Positions 36,072 to 44,536 of a stretch of 47,108 nt of DNA are shown here, one piece after another; position 1 is the first letter of the stretch, and the number at the start of each line of letters is the position of its first letter. Made by a program: the position numbers and the translations under genes. A model generated the notes under the pieces. The model was not told the DNA's origin. It was given only the letters and a program-made list of their open reading frames with translations, and ran no database searches. The DNA is taken from the NCBI GenBank assembly GCA_003131625.1, contig PKVY01000035.1, positions 1-47,108 on the forward strand, read 5' to 3'. Origin of the DNA: Acidobacterium sp. GTDB taxonomy: Bacteria > Acidobacteriota > Terriglobia > Terriglobales > Acidobacteriaceae.

Positions 36072-37145
36072 ATGCTGGTTATGCAGGAACCGATTCGGGT
36101 GGGAGTGGTTGGTTTTGGGTTGGCGGGGAAGGTCTTTCACACCGCCGTGATTCGGGCAACGCCGGGGCTGGAGCTGGCCAGCGTGGTGGAGCGCAGCGGC
36201 GACGAGGCGGCGAAGCTCTATCCGCGGATTCGCGTGGCGCGGTCGGTGGAGGAGATGCTGTGCGACGTGGGCATCCAGCTGGTGGCGATCGCGACGCCGA
36301 GCTATTCGCATTACGAGCTGGCGCAGCAGTGCCTGCGGGAGCAGCGGCACGTGGTGATCGACAAGCCGTTCGCGCTGAAGTCAGAGGAAGCGGCGGAGCT
36401 GATCAGAATGGCGCGAGAGCGAAAGCTGGTGCTGGCGCCGTTTCAGAATCGGCGCTGGGACGGGGATTACCAGACAGTGCGCCAGGTGATCGCGAGCGGG
36501 GAGCTGGGGCGGCTGGTGACGTTCGAGTCGCACTTCGATCGCTTTCGGCCGCAGCCGCGTCATGAGGTGTGGCGGGAGAGCGGCGGACCGGGGAGCGGAA
36601 TCCTTTTCGACCTGGGGCCACACCTGATCGATCAGGCGCTGGGGTTGTTTGGGCCGCCGACGATTCTGTACGCCGATGTACGCATCGATCGCGAGAACGG
36701 GGCAGCCGACGACGCGTTCGATCTGCGGCTGGAGTACATGGCAGGGCGCCGGGTGACGGTGGTGCTGCGGTCGACGCTGACGGCGTGCATTCCGGGGCCG
36801 CGATTCCTTCTGCACGGGACGCGGGGGAGCTTTGTGAAATGGGGTCTGGACCCGCAGGAGGATCAGCTGAAAGCGGGGATGGGCTACGATGCGTCGGAGA
36901 TGGGCCAGGATCCAGAGAGCGCGTGGGGTGAGCTGCGCTCAGTGGAAGGCGGAGTGCGGAGGATTCCGACGCTGCGCGGCGACTATCGCGGATTCTACGA
37001 GAACGTGCGCGATGCGGTGGAGGGCAACGCGGAGCTGACGGTGAAGCCGGAGCAGGCGTGGCGGACGACGCGGCTGATCGAACTGGCGCGCGAGAGCAGC
37101 GGGCAGGGTCGCCGGCTGAAGGTGGACCTGAGCGGACAGCCGTAG
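36072..37145 (+). CDS. Gfo/Idh/MocA family NAD(P)-dependent oxidoreductase
   Basis: 357 residues. N-terminal Rossmann fold RVGVVGFGLAGKVFHTAVI (about 9-27), the family's Lys motif HVVIDKPFALKSEEA (catalytic EKP-type region, here DKP), and a C-terminal beta-sheet domain with SGGPGSGILFDLGPHLIDQA carrying the catalytic His in GPHLIDQ. The sequence resembles NADP-dependent scyllo-inositol dehydrogenase-type proteins (IolW/YdgJ), but the substrate is not certain. ATG at 36072 or 36081 could be used. The gene is flanked by G-rich repeats on both sides. Confidence 0.88.
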   Translation: MLVMQEPIRVGVVGFGLAGKVFHTAVIRATPGLELASVVERSGDEAAKLYPRIRVARSVEEMLCDVGIQLVAIATPSYSHYELAQQCLREQRHVVIDKPFALKSEEAAELIRMARERKLVLAPFQNRRWDGDYQTVRQVIASGELGRLVTFESHFDRFRPQPRHEVWRESGGPGSGILFDLGPHLIDQALGLFGPPTILYADVRIDRENGAADDAFDLRLEYMAGRRVTVVLRSTLTACIPGPRFLLHGTRGSFVKWGLDPQEDQLKAGMGYDASEMGQDPESAWGELRSVEGGVRRIPTLRGDYRGFYENVRDAVEGNAELTVKPEQAWRTTRLIELARESSGQGRRLKVDLSGQP

Positions 37146-37166
37146 GGCAGGGTACAGGGGATAGGG
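37145..37166 (+). repeat. G-rich repeat copy after the oxidoreductase gene
   Basis: GGG tracts at 37145, 37150, 37157 and 37164 with loops CA, TACA and ATA, a canonical quadruplex pattern of the same GGGTACAG/GGGATAG family. Confidence 0.65.
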
Positions 37167-37209
37167 TGCAGGCGGGCGCTCTCTCTCAAGGCGGGGCTAG
37201 CCGTGAGGT

Positions 37210-37605
37210 TCAGGGTAGAGCGGAAGCGACGTCGGTACGAGAGAAGTCGTCGCCTTTGAACAGGAGAGGCTCACCCCAGTCCTTCGCCAGCGCGTACGCG
37301 AAGCAATCGCCAAAATTCAGCTGCGCAGGATGGCCGCTGCCTTTTCCAAAGTCGCGATATGCCTGCCGCGCAATATGTGCCTGCTCTTCGGTGACCGGCT
37401 CGATGATCAAATCCGCCTGGCGAATCAATTTGTCGAAACGGCGGCTGTCGAGGGGGTCGCGGCGGGCGTCGACGACAACCGCAGACTCGACATAATTTAC
37501 TGCCGAGATTCGGCAGGATTCCGCGTTTTCGACGATTGCGGAGAATTGTGAGGCTTCCGGTTCCTGGCGAAGAATCGCAATCAATGCCGACGAGTCAAGG
37601 ATCAT
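37210..37605 (-). CDS. vapC: VapC-type PIN-domain toxin
   Basis: 131 residues. PIN catalytic acids: D4 (MILDSSALIAIL), E40 (VNYVESAVV), D100 (NFGDCFAYALAK) and D119/D120 (FKGDDF). The NFGDCFAYALAK and PLLFKGDDF strings are typical of the VapC subgroup paired with PSK/Rv0623-type antitoxins. It overlaps vapB by four bases (ATGA). Confidence 0.93.
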   Translation of the reverse strand: MILDSSALIAILRQEPEASQFSAIVENAESCRISAVNYVESAVVVDARRDPLDSRRFDKLIRQADLIIEPVTEEQAHIARQAYRDFGKGSGHPAQLNFGDCFAYALAKDWGEPLLFKGDDFSRTDVASALP

Positions 37606-37856
37606 TTCGGCAGACCTTTTTCGTCGAACAGCAATTCGTCAGGATTGAGGGAGCGCCAGGGCTCCGGGAGGTTGGCGGCGTATTCTTTGCCGATCGCCAT
37701 CAGGCGGGCGGCCATGCCTTTTCTGCTTCGCTGCTGCAAGCGTTCGAGGCGCTCTCGAACGGCCACGGTGACCGCACCGGTGATGCTTTCGCCAGTGATT
37801 TCCGCCAATTCGCGGGCTAAGGCGTGCGTTTGCTCATTTTTGATGTTGAGACTCAT
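37602..37856 (-). CDS. vapB: VapB antitoxin, PSK/Rv0623-like
   Basis: 84 residues. N-terminal MSLNIKNEQTHALARELAEI plus TGESITGAVTVAVRERLERL is the PSK-transcription-factor (ribbon-helix-helix-like) DNA-binding region. The acidic-hydrophobic tail WRSLNPDELLFDEKGLPK neutralises the toxin. An AAGGTGG (rc of plus 37867-37873) is a possible ribosome binding site. It is preceded by two near-identical 10-bp direct repeats. Confidence 0.9.
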   Translation of the reverse strand: MSLNIKNEQTHALARELAEITGESITGAVTVAVRERLERLQQRSRKGMAARLMAIGKEYAANLPEPWRSLNPDELLFDEKGLPK

Positions 37857-37862
37857 TTTCTA

Positions 37863-37893
37863 CCATTCCACCTTACTTCGGTTCCATTCTACC
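37863..37893. promoter_or_regulatory. Direct-repeat operator of vapBC
   Basis: CCATTCCACC (37863-37872) and CCATTCTACC (37884-37893) are spaced 21 bp start to start, two helical turns, directly upstream of vapB. A TAGAAT box on the minus strand falls inside the second copy. Confidence 0.5.
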
Positions 37894-37916
37894 ACAATGG
37901 AAGGTGATGGGGAATA

Positions 37917-40376
37917 TCACTCATTCCGAAGGACCTGCATGGGTTCGACCTGGGCGGCGCGGCGGGCCGGAATGAGAGCGGCGAGCAGAGCGGCAACCAC
38001 GAGCAGAGCGATGCTGCCGGCAATGGCGGCCGGATCAGAGGCGCTGGTTTCATAGAGCAGGCTGTGGACGTAGCGGCTGGCGGCGAAGGCCAGCGCGAGG
38101 CCGGCGAGGATGCCACCGGCGACGGGCCATGCGGCCTGGCGGGCGACAAGGGACATCAGGGCGGATTTCTCGCAGCCGAGGGCGATGCGAATGCCGAACT
38201 CCTGCTGACGCAGGGAGACGGAGTAGGCCAGCACGCCATAAATTCCGAGAAGAGCCAGCAGCAAAGCGGCGGCGCCGAAGCTGGAGAGCAGGAGGGTCTG
38301 GAAGCGCTCGGTGGAAACCGAATCAGAGACCTGCTGGTCGAGAGATTTGAGGGTGGGGATGGCGACCTGGGGGTCGACGTTCCAGATAGCGCGGCGAATA
38401 GAAGGCGCGAGGCCGGCGGTGGCCTGGGCGCTGCGGACGAGGAAGGTGACGCGCCACCAGGGACTCTGCCAGTAGGGGATGTAGATCATAGGCGAGGCGT
38501 GGTCCAACTGGTTGATGCGGGCGTCGGCGAGGATGCCAACGACGGTGAATTTTACTGACGGGTCGTTGGTGGTGAAGACGTGGCCGATGGGATTGTTGGT
38601 ATCGGGAAAGATGGTGCGGGCGGCTTCCTGGGAGATGAGGACGTTGGTGGAGTGGTTCTTGTCGTCGAGCGTGAGGTCGCGGCCGGCGAGGAGCGGGATG
38701 CGGAGGGTGGTGGCGTAGCTGGGGCTGATCCAGCGGATGTTGGCGGTGGGCTCGTGGCCAGCGGGAACGGGGTGGTCAGGGCGCAGGACATCGTCGACCC
38801 AGGTGTCGCCGCCAAGGGGAAGCTCAGAGATGGTGGCGACTGACTGCACGCCGGGGATCTGGGCGAGGGCGGCGAGGGTGCGGTCACTGAAGGCGGCGCG
38901 CGCGGTGCCGGTTTTGTCGGTGGTGTCGCCATATTGGGGCGCGTAGAGAAAAGCGCGGGCCATGGTGATGCGGCTGGAGTCGAAATTACGGTTCTGGTTG
39001 AGCAGTGTGGAGAAGCTGCGGACGAGCAGGCCGGTGACGACGAGCAGCGCGACGGTGCAGGCGACTTCGGCGGCGACAAGGAGATGGCGGGTGCGCTGGC
39101 TTTCGCGTCCGGTGGAGATGCGGGCGGAACTGGTTTGCATGGCCGACAGGGGATCGACGCGCATGGAGCGCAGGGCGGGCAACAGGCCGAAGAAGAGCGC
39201 GGTGAGGATAGAGAGTCCGGCGGCGGCGAGGAGGACGGGCCAACTGACGTGGATGCTGCTGAGGCGCGGCAGATCTTGCGGTGCGGATGCGATAAAGAGG
39301 CGGACGCCGGCGAAGGAGAGCAGGATGCCGAGTGTGCCTCCGATGAGGGCGAGGACGAGGGAGTCAGCGAGAGCGGACCCGACGAGGCGGTCGCGTCCCG
39401 CGCCGAGAGCGGCGCGGACGGCGAGTTCGCGCTCGCGGGAAACGGCGCGGGCGAGCTGCAGGTTGGCGAGGTTGACGCAGCCGATGAGCAGGATGGCTCC
39501 GACGGCGGCGAGGAGCAGCCAGAGCGCAGTGCTGACGTGTCCGGCGACGTCGACGATGAGTGGAATGACCAACACGGTGGGATTGGTGGAGAGGTGGCGA
39601 GCCTTGTTGAAGGCGGCCTGGATGGTGGCCAGCTCGGTTTGCGCGTGTTGCGGGGAGACGCCGACGCGGAGGCGGCCGATCGCCATGAAGTTGTAATCGC
39701 CTTCTTCATCTAACTGGCTGGGCGGGATGACCAGGGGGGCGAAGATCTCGTAGGGCTTTCCGGAGCTTTGCGCTGTGGGCGAGTACATTTCCGTGACGAG
39801 GGGGAAGGAGAAACCCTGGGGCATGACGCCGACGACGGTAGCCGGCATGCCACCAGCGCGGAGGGTCTGGCCGATGGCGACGGGATCGCCGTGGAAATAG
39901 CGTTGCCACGCGCTCCAGGAGAGGATGACTTCACTGTCGTGGCCGTCGGTGGCTTCGATGGGGAGAAAGGAGCGGCCGAGGACGGGGTGAATGCCGAGGA
40001 CGTCGAAGAAGTTGGGTTCGACATCGAGGCCGCTGACGATTTCAGGGTGGTCAGTGGTCGCGGAGAGGCTGTAGGCGTGGTTTTGGATGAGGGAGATGCC
40101 GGAGAAGGTCTTCGTGTTGCTTTGCCAGTTGAGGAAGTGTTTGGGATTGTCGGGCAGAGGGCTCGAAGCGAGCTCGGGCTCGTATTCGCGCAGCATGACG
40201 AGGCGGTCGGGGCTCGCGAAGGCGAAGGGCTTGAGCAGGACCGAGTTGACCACCGAGAAGATGGAAGTGACGGCGCCGATGCCGAGAGCGAGGGTGAGGA
40301 TGGCGGTGATCGCGAATCCCGGCGACTTGCGGAGGGTGCGGGCGCTGAAGCGCAGGTCCTGCAGAAAGCTTTGCAT
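37917..40376 (-). CDS. ADOP-type ABC transporter permease (FtsX/MacB-like, duplicated)
   Basis: 819 residues. Begins DLRFSARTLRKSPGFAITAI, LTLALGIGAVTSIFSVVNSV, then a MacB-like periplasmic domain, a first FtsX domain with three helices (about 280-400), a second periplasmic domain and a second FtsX domain ending VEPMQVLRNE. This fused double permease without an ATPase is the acidobacterial duplicated orphan permease pattern. LLIGCVNLANLQLARAVSRE and PLGxDTW-type segments are family features. Substrate unknown; MacB relatives export peptides or lipoproteins by mechanotransmission. No ATPase gene is adjacent. Confidence 0.93.
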   Translation of the reverse strand: MQSFLQDLRFSARTLRKSPGFAITAILTLALGIGAVTSIFSVVNSVLLKPFAFASPDRLVMLREYEPELASSPLPDNPKHFLNWQSNTKTFSGISLIQNHAYSLSATTDHPEIVSGLDVEPNFFDVLGIHPVLGRSFLPIEATDGHDSEVILSWSAWQRYFHGDPVAIGQTLRAGGMPATVVGVMPQGFSFPLVTEMYSPTAQSSGKPYEIFAPLVIPPSQLDEEGDYNFMAIGRLRVGVSPQHAQTELATIQAAFNKARHLSTNPTVLVIPLIVDVAGHVSTALWLLLAAVGAILLIGCVNLANLQLARAVSRERELAVRAALGAGRDRLVGSALADSLVLALIGGTLGILLSFAGVRLFIASAPQDLPRLSSIHVSWPVLLAAAGLSILTALFFGLLPALRSMRVDPLSAMQTSSARISTGRESQRTRHLLVAAEVACTVALLVVTGLLVRSFSTLLNQNRNFDSSRITMARAFLYAPQYGDTTDKTGTARAAFSDRTLAALAQIPGVQSVATISELPLGGDTWVDDVLRPDHPVPAGHEPTANIRWISPSYATTLRIPLLAGRDLTLDDKNHSTNVLISQEAARTIFPDTNNPIGHVFTTNDPSVKFTVVGILADARINQLDHASPMIYIPYWQSPWWRVTFLVRSAQATAGLAPSIRRAIWNVDPQVAIPTLKSLDQQVSDSVSTERFQTLLLSSFGAAALLLALLGIYGVLAYSVSLRQQEFGIRIALGCEKSALMSLVARQAAWPVAGGILAGLALAFAASRYVHSLLYETSASDPAAIAGSIALLVVAALLAALIPARRAAQVEPMQVLRNE

Positions 40377-40423
40377 GGAGGCCTCGTCGTGGTGTCAGTG
40401 AAGTATGGAGCACATGATGGGCC

Positions 40424-40480
40424 AAAGGGCAGGGATCAGGCAACAGGGAATAGGGAACAGCGACCGGGAATAGTGTTCGG
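40424..40480 (+). repeat. Degenerate G-rich repeat upstream of the ADOP gene
   Basis: GGG-containing units (GGGCCAAA, GGGCA, GGGATCAGG, GGGAATA, GGGAACAG, GGGAATAG) in the 202-bp gap between the divergent ADOP and YciI-like genes. It is the same style as the copies at 35920 and 37145 but with longer loops. Confidence 0.5.
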
Positions 40481-40578
40481 GATCGGACGAGAGTGTTCGG
40501 TCGTGAACAGGCTACAGGCTCTGAGCGCAGGGCTCTACGGTCAAGGAAGTGGGGCGATCAACGCGCTAGAATGCGGAG

Positions 40579-40887
40579 ATGCCGAAACAGCATTTTCACT
40601 TCAAGCTGATTCCGCCGCGGCCGACCTTTGCCCAGGATGCGAGTGCGGAGGAATTGGCGATCATGAAGAAGCACTCGGATTATTTCGATGAGCAGTTCCG
40701 GGCGGGAAAGTTGTTGCTGTATGGCCTGGTGCTGGCGCAGGAGGGGGCGTTCGGGATCGGCATTCTCGAAGTGGAGAACGAAGCCGAGGCGCGGGAGTTT
40801 GGGGAGAACGATCCCTCCGTGCTGGCTGGGCTGAACCGTTTCGAGATTGCCCCGATGAAGGTCACGAATGCGAGAAGCAGGGTATAG
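40579..40887 (+). CDS. YciI-like (YCII-related) protein
   Basis: 102 residues with the YCII ferredoxin-like fold: PKQHFHFKLIPPRPTFAQDA, HSDYFDEQFRAGKLLLYGLV, and FGENDPSVLAGLNRFEIAPM. The HxxY/F-D pattern at MKKHSDYF and the ENDP motif are the family's conserved polar positions. Function unknown; relatives are candidate small catalytic or sensing proteins. The stop lies next to another G-rich tract (40884-40899). Confidence 0.83.
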   Translation: MPKQHFHFKLIPPRPTFAQDASAEELAIMKKHSDYFDEQFRAGKLLLYGLVLAQEGAFGIGILEVENEAEAREFGENDPSVLAGLNRFEIAPMKVTNARSRV

Positions 40888-40899
40888 GGTTTAGGGGAT
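40884..40899 (+). repeat. Short G-rich repeat copy after the YciI-like gene
   Basis: GGGTATA, GGGTTTA and GGGG units overlapping and following the YciI-like stop codon; a degenerate member of the same repeat family. Confidence 0.45.
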
Positions 40900-40936
40900 A
40901 GAGCTCCGCTGGGTGCGGGTCTCGGGGCACCGACGG

Positions 40937-41752
40937 CTAGGGCTTGGCGGCGGGTTTATCCTTCGCGATCAGATCGCAGACAGCTTGCGGCGGCGCGAAG
41001 ACCGCGGGATCGACATCGTTGAAGGTGTACGACGAATAGGTGATGACCCGGAAAATCTTCCAGTCACCCTCTTTCGATTTGACCTTCACGGTCTGCTTCA
41101 TGGAGACGAGGACGCCGTCTACTTTTTGCCAATCGGAGAAGATTTCGTGAACGAGCCCTGGGTCGGCCTGGAATTCATAGGCGGTGAGCAGGCGGGTTTC
41201 GCGGTCGTAGTAGTGGTCGTTCGACTTGCCCCAGTTGTTGACGCCGTGGAGGTGGTAGCAGGGGCGGCCTTCGAAGTCTTCGACGCCGGCCGTCTCCATC
41301 GACTTAAACCAGGTGAGCTCGTCGAGCGGGTAGTAGAAATCCGCGTCGCGCTTCGCCGACTGCACATCGTCGCCGGAATCGACCTGGGGACCGGTGCGCG
41401 GATCCAGGCCCCAGGAAATTGTGCCATCGAAGCCGTTGAGGTTGTCGCCGGCGCCGCTGGGCAGCGTGACCTTTTCCACGCGCAGGTAGGGAGCTGCGGC
41501 GAAATAGACAAACGGCAACTGGACTACGCCGGAGGGCTGAGGAATGTCGACGGTGCCGCGCATGGTGGTGGAGGTGTGCCGGAGGATCGCTTCGCGCCCG
41601 CCGAGCGCCTTGTCGTAGCGCGCGACGATATCCGTAGCTTTGGGCAGAGGAGAATCGGCCGCGAGGAGCGGGGAGCCGCAGATACCCGCGAGTAGCAGAG
41701 CGATTGCGGCGCGCAGATGGGACGCTGCGATGACAGAGGACGAGTGGTTCAT
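40937..41752 (-). CDS. Exported LolA-like fold protein
   Basis: 271 residues with a signal peptide (about 1-31, ending LLAAD). The mature protein starts PLPKATDIVARYDKALGGRE, a common start of LolA/LolB-like lipoprotein-sorting folds in acidobacteria. It continues with beta strands such as YLRVEKVTLPSGAGDNLNGF and DGTISWGLDPRTG. No lipobox is visible. A periplasmic lipid- or substrate-binding role is inferred only from fold resemblance. It is downstream of, and on the same strand as, the reductase at 41941, 188 bp away. Confidence 0.6.
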   Translation of the reverse strand: MNHSSSVIAASHLRAAIALLLAGICGSPLLAADSPLPKATDIVARYDKALGGREAILRHTSTTMRGTVDIPQPSGVVQLPFVYFAAAPYLRVEKVTLPSGAGDNLNGFDGTISWGLDPRTGPQVDSGDDVQSAKRDADFYYPLDELTWFKSMETAGVEDFEGRPCYHLHGVNNWGKSNDHYYDRETRLLTAYEFQADPGLVHEIFSDWQKVDGVLVSMKQTVKVKSKEGDWKIFRVITYSSYTFNDVDPAVFAPPQAVCDLIAKDKPAAKP

Positions 41753-41940
41753 GGGTTGGCCTCCGGGGATTAGGCGGGGAAGGGCGCCGGCAATGAAAGC
41801 AGCAAACGGCTCGCCATTGGCGCTGCTGCGCTAAGTGAACGGTTTCAGGGAAGGTCGAAGGGCGGTTCTGGAGAACTGACGACGGCCGGGTGTTCGTTTC
41901 CGGAAGAAATTGGCCGAAAGCGGACAGCGGCGCGCATCGA

Positions 41941-42897
41941 CTACGGCTGGAAGACGAGGCGGGCGTCTTCTGGGGTGTTCCAGAGCCGTTCGACGTCGCG
42001 GAGGGGCGCGGTGACGATTTTGATCTGGAACGGGCTTTTTGCGGCCTCCTGAAGGATGCTGCGAAGAGACTCAAAGATTTTCTCCATAGAGACGCTGCCG
42101 AATCCGCTGCCGATGAGCTCGAGGCCGGAGCTGCGGAGAGTAGCGGCGTTCAGGCTGATGGTGGGGCCGGCGCTGTTGCCGATCTGGATGTAGCGGAGAC
42201 GCCCGGCGTCGTGGTCGAGGCCTTTTTGGACGATGGCGGCGAGCAGCGCTTCGGCTGGTGCGCCCCAGAGGTAGTCGAGGACGACGTCCAGCCCCAGATT
42301 GATTTCGGCACGGAAGGCGGCGATAAGGGCTTCGCGATCCTGGTTGAGGGAGATGACGGCGTCGGCGCCGAGGGATATGGTTTCTTCGAGAGCGCGAGGA
42401 TTGCGGCCGACGGCGACGACGCGTTTCGCGCCGAGACGGCGAGCGATCTGCACGGCGAGGTGGCCGGCGGAGCCAGTAGCGCCGAGGATGAGAATGCTCT
42501 CGCCGGCGACGAAATGGGCGCGATGCGCGAGCGCGGCCCAGGAGGACATGGCGGGGTTGATCATGGCGGCGACGGTGGCGTCGTCGAGGTTGTCAGGGAG
42601 AGGCGTACACATGGCGCGTCTGGTAATGGAGCGCTCGGCGAAGGTTCCGTACGGAGGGTGCGATGAACCGAAGAGGACGCGGGCGCCGTCGTCGGTGCGG
42701 CCGACCCCGTCGACGCCAGGAATCAATGGCAGTTGGCCGGTGCTGCCGTAGTGGGCTCCTTTGGCCAGGGCTCTGACGATGGGGTGGAGTCCGGCGGCGG
42801 TGACGGTGACGAGGATTTCATCGGCGGCCGGGACGGGGTCGCGGAAGGCCTCGTAGCGGGGCGGTTGGTCGTACGAGTGGACGACGGCAGCGTTCAT
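41941..42897 (-). CDS. Medium-chain dehydrogenase/reductase, quinone-reductase-like, zinc-independent
   Basis: 318 residues from ATG 42897, with GGAG eight bases upstream. N-terminal GroES-like domain (YEAFRDPVPAADEILVTVTA, LIPGVDGVGRT) and NADP-binding Rossmann domain (ESILILGATGSAGHLAVQIA, RRLGAKRVVAVGRNPR). No structural or catalytic zinc ligands (Cys/His) are seen in the first domain, as in quinone oxidoreductases. The open frame extends upstream to 43119 but overlaps the promoter and the divergent gene. Substrate unknown. Confidence 0.85.
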   Translation of the reverse strand: MNAAVVHSYDQPPRYEAFRDPVPAADEILVTVTAAGLHPIVRALAKGAHYGSTGQLPLIPGVDGVGRTDDGARVLFGSSHPPYGTFAERSITRRAMCTPLPDNLDDATVAAMINPAMSSWAALAHRAHFVAGESILILGATGSAGHLAVQIARRLGAKRVVAVGRNPRALEETISLGADAVISLNQDREALIAAFRAEINLGLDVVLDYLWGAPAEALLAAIVQKGLDHDAGRLRYIQIGNSAGPTISLNAATLRSSGLELIGSGFGSVSMEKIFESLRSILQEAAKSPFQIKIVTAPLRDVERLWNTPEDARLVFQP

Positions 42898-42915
42898 ATT
42901 GAGGTCTCCAAAAAT

Positions 42916-42943
42916 ACTGTATTGGATTCTGCGCCTGGCGCAA
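42916..42943 (-). promoter_or_regulatory. Possible promoter of the reductase gene
   Basis: On the minus strand TTGCGC (42938-42943), a 16-base spacer and TACAGT (42916-42921). The -10 box lies inside a small palindrome AATACtGTATT (42913-42923), a possible repressor site. Confidence 0.35.
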
Positions 42944-42986
42944 TGCTGCAGAGCGCGGCGGCGGAAAATGGCTTTAAGCTTGGCAC

Positions 42987-44165
42987 ATGACCAAAAAGCG
43001 AATGGATGCGAAAGCGGCGGCGCGGGAACGGTTTGACGCGGAGCGGGCGGGGCTGATCGAGCTGAGTCATCGGATTTATGCGGATCCCGAGCTGGGGTTT
43101 GAAGAGGAGCGGGCCTCAACGTGGCTGTGCGAGTCGCTGGATGCGGTGGGGTTCGCAGTGGATCAGGGAATCTGCGATTTGCCGACGGCGTTTCGCGCGA
43201 CGGTGGGATCGGGGCCGTTGCACATCGGAATCTGCGCGGAATACGACTCGTTGCCGGGGATTGGGCATGCGTGCGGGCACAACATCATTGCCGCGTCGGC
43301 GGTGGGCGCGGCGCTGGCCGCGGCGAAGGTGGCGGATGAGGTGGGGCTGACGATCAGCGTGATCGGGACGCCTGCGGAAGAAGTGGGCAACGCGAGCGGA
43401 AAGATTCTGATGCTGGAGCGCGGCGGCTTCGACGGGATTCATGCGGCGATGATGGTTCACCCGGCGCCGTTCGACATGCTGCGGGCGAAAATTATCGCGG
43501 CATCGATGTTCGAAGTGCAGTGCACCGGGAAGGAATCGCACGCGTCGGCGTTTCCGGAGTTGGGCGTGAACGCGGCGGACGCACTGACCATCGCGCAGAC
43601 GGCGCTGGGATTGCTGCGGCAGCATATTCGGTCAACGGATCGGATTCATGGGATCGTAACGAACGGCGGGGCCGCGCCGAATGTGGTTCCGGCGCATACT
43701 TCGGCGCGGTACATCATCCGGTCGGAGACGCTGGACCAGCTGGCGGAGCTGCGGCCGAAGGTGTACCGGTGCTTTGAGGCGGGAGGGTTGGCGACGGGCG
43801 CGAAGGTACAGATAACGGGCGGGGACAAACCGTATGCCGAAATGCTGCACGATAACGATATGGCGGCGCTGTATCGCGCGAATTCGGAGGCGCTGGGGCG
43901 GCCATTTCCGAATCTTGGGGAGTGGGAGACGCGGCCGACGGGATCGACGGATATGGGGAACGTTTCGCGGGCGATGCCGTCGATTCATCCGATGATCGGG
44001 ATCAATTCGCTGCCCGCGGTGAATCATCAGCCGGAGTTCACCGCGCACTGCGTGACGGCGGATGCGGATAAGGCGCTCATCGATGGAGCGCTGGCGATGG
44101 CGTGGACGTGCGTGGATCTGGCGACGAATAAGGCAGTGCAGAAGAGGCTGATCGCAGGGCGGTGA
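42987..44165 (+). CDS. M20 family metallopeptidase / amidohydrolase
   Basis: 392 residues. Metal-site motifs: ICAEYDSLPGIGHACGHNII (HACGHN), TPAEEVGN with the catalytic Glu pair, MMVHPAPF, and the dimerisation-domain CTGKESHASAFPELGVNAAD. The GHACGH and SHAS patterns place it in the M20D aminoacylase/AbgB-like group that cleaves N-acyl or p-aminobenzoyl-glutamate bonds. Active-site ligands are complete. It is transcribed divergently from the reductase. Confidence 0.9.
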   Translation: MTKKRMDAKAAARERFDAERAGLIELSHRIYADPELGFEEERASTWLCESLDAVGFAVDQGICDLPTAFRATVGSGPLHIGICAEYDSLPGIGHACGHNIIAASAVGAALAAAKVADEVGLTISVIGTPAEEVGNASGKILMLERGGFDGIHAAMMVHPAPFDMLRAKIIAASMFEVQCTGKESHASAFPELGVNAADALTIAQTALGLLRQHIRSTDRIHGIVTNGGAAPNVVPAHTSARYIIRSETLDQLAELRPKVYRCFEAGGLATGAKVQITGGDKPYAEMLHDNDMAALYRANSEALGRPFPNLGEWETRPTGSTDMGNVSRAMPSIHPMIGINSLPAVNHQPEFTAHCVTADADKALIDGALAMAWTCVDLATNKAVQKRLIAGR

Positions 44166-44242
44166 CGAGTCCGGGACCGGTGCGATTCAATGCATCGGAG
44201 GCCCATTCGAACGCCCATCACTGCGGTTCCCCGCCGGTGGAG

Positions 44243-44271
44243 TTGCGTCCCCGGGGCGGGTGTGGTATCAC
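44243..44271 (+). promoter_or_regulatory. Possible promoter of the riboswitch operon
   Basis: TTGCGT (44243-44248), 17-base spacer, TATCAC (44266-44271); a start near 44278 would place the riboswitch about 27 bases into the transcript. The boxes match the consensus only weakly. Confidence 0.35.
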
Positions 44272-44304
44272 AGAAACAGTTCAAGTTTGCTCCTCAAGAG
44301 CGAG

Positions 44305-44426
44305 CCTGAATTTCATGCAGAGTGGCTGAGGGACGGGCCCTGTGACGCCACGACAACCGGCCTGAGCAATTCGGGACAACGGTGTCAACTCTCGCTCGCC
44401 GTGAGGCGGGGAACATGAGATTCGGG
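44305..44426 (+). ncRNA. SAM-I (S-box) riboswitch
   Basis: P1: CCTGAATTTCATG (44305-44317) pairs with CATGAGATTCGGG (44414-44426) over 13 bp with two wobbles. P2: GTGGC (about 44323-44326) with GCCAC (44347-44351), containing the kink-turn and the core blocks CTGAGGGACGGGCCC and TGTGACGCC. The junction has CGACAACC (44351-44358), and P3 is CCG...CGG with an inner CCTGA/TCGGG stem. The core GGTGTCAA lies at 44381-44388, and P4 is CTCGCC-GTGA-GGCGGG (44395-44410). These elements and their order match the S-box class that binds S-adenosylmethionine and shuts off methionine genes. The downstream gene is a threonine-synthase-like enzyme. Confidence 0.92.
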
Positions 44427-44514
44427 GTGCAGGCTGTATCGCATCTCGCGCAATCCTCAGTAGTGCCGAAGTTAGCGAAGTACGACGTCACGTGCCCGTA
44501 TATTTGCCGACGCC

Positions 44515-44532
44515 GCTCTCGAAAACGAGGGC
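44515..44532 (+). promoter_or_regulatory. Hairpin sequestering the ribosome binding site
   Basis: GCTCTCG (44515-44521) pairs with CGAGGGC (44526-44532) around an AAAA loop, burying the GAGGG ribosome binding site four to nine bases before the ATG at 44537. No T-tract terminator lies between the riboswitch and the gene, so this is the likely translational expression platform. Confidence 0.55.
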
Positions 44533-44536
44533 TGGA

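Noticed and set aside
42908-42925. Operator-like palindrome between the reductase and M20 genes
   Set aside because: Arms of only five bases (AATAC/GTATT) with an asymmetric CCAA/TTGG flank; too weak to call beyond noting its overlap with a possible -10 box.
44298-44397. Alternative P1 stem GAGCGAG/CTCGCTC for the riboswitch
   Set aside because: It would enclose P2 and P3 but disrupt P4 and leave a long 5' bulge; the 13-bp pairing 44305-44317/44414-44426 fits the S-box layout with P4 inside and is stronger.
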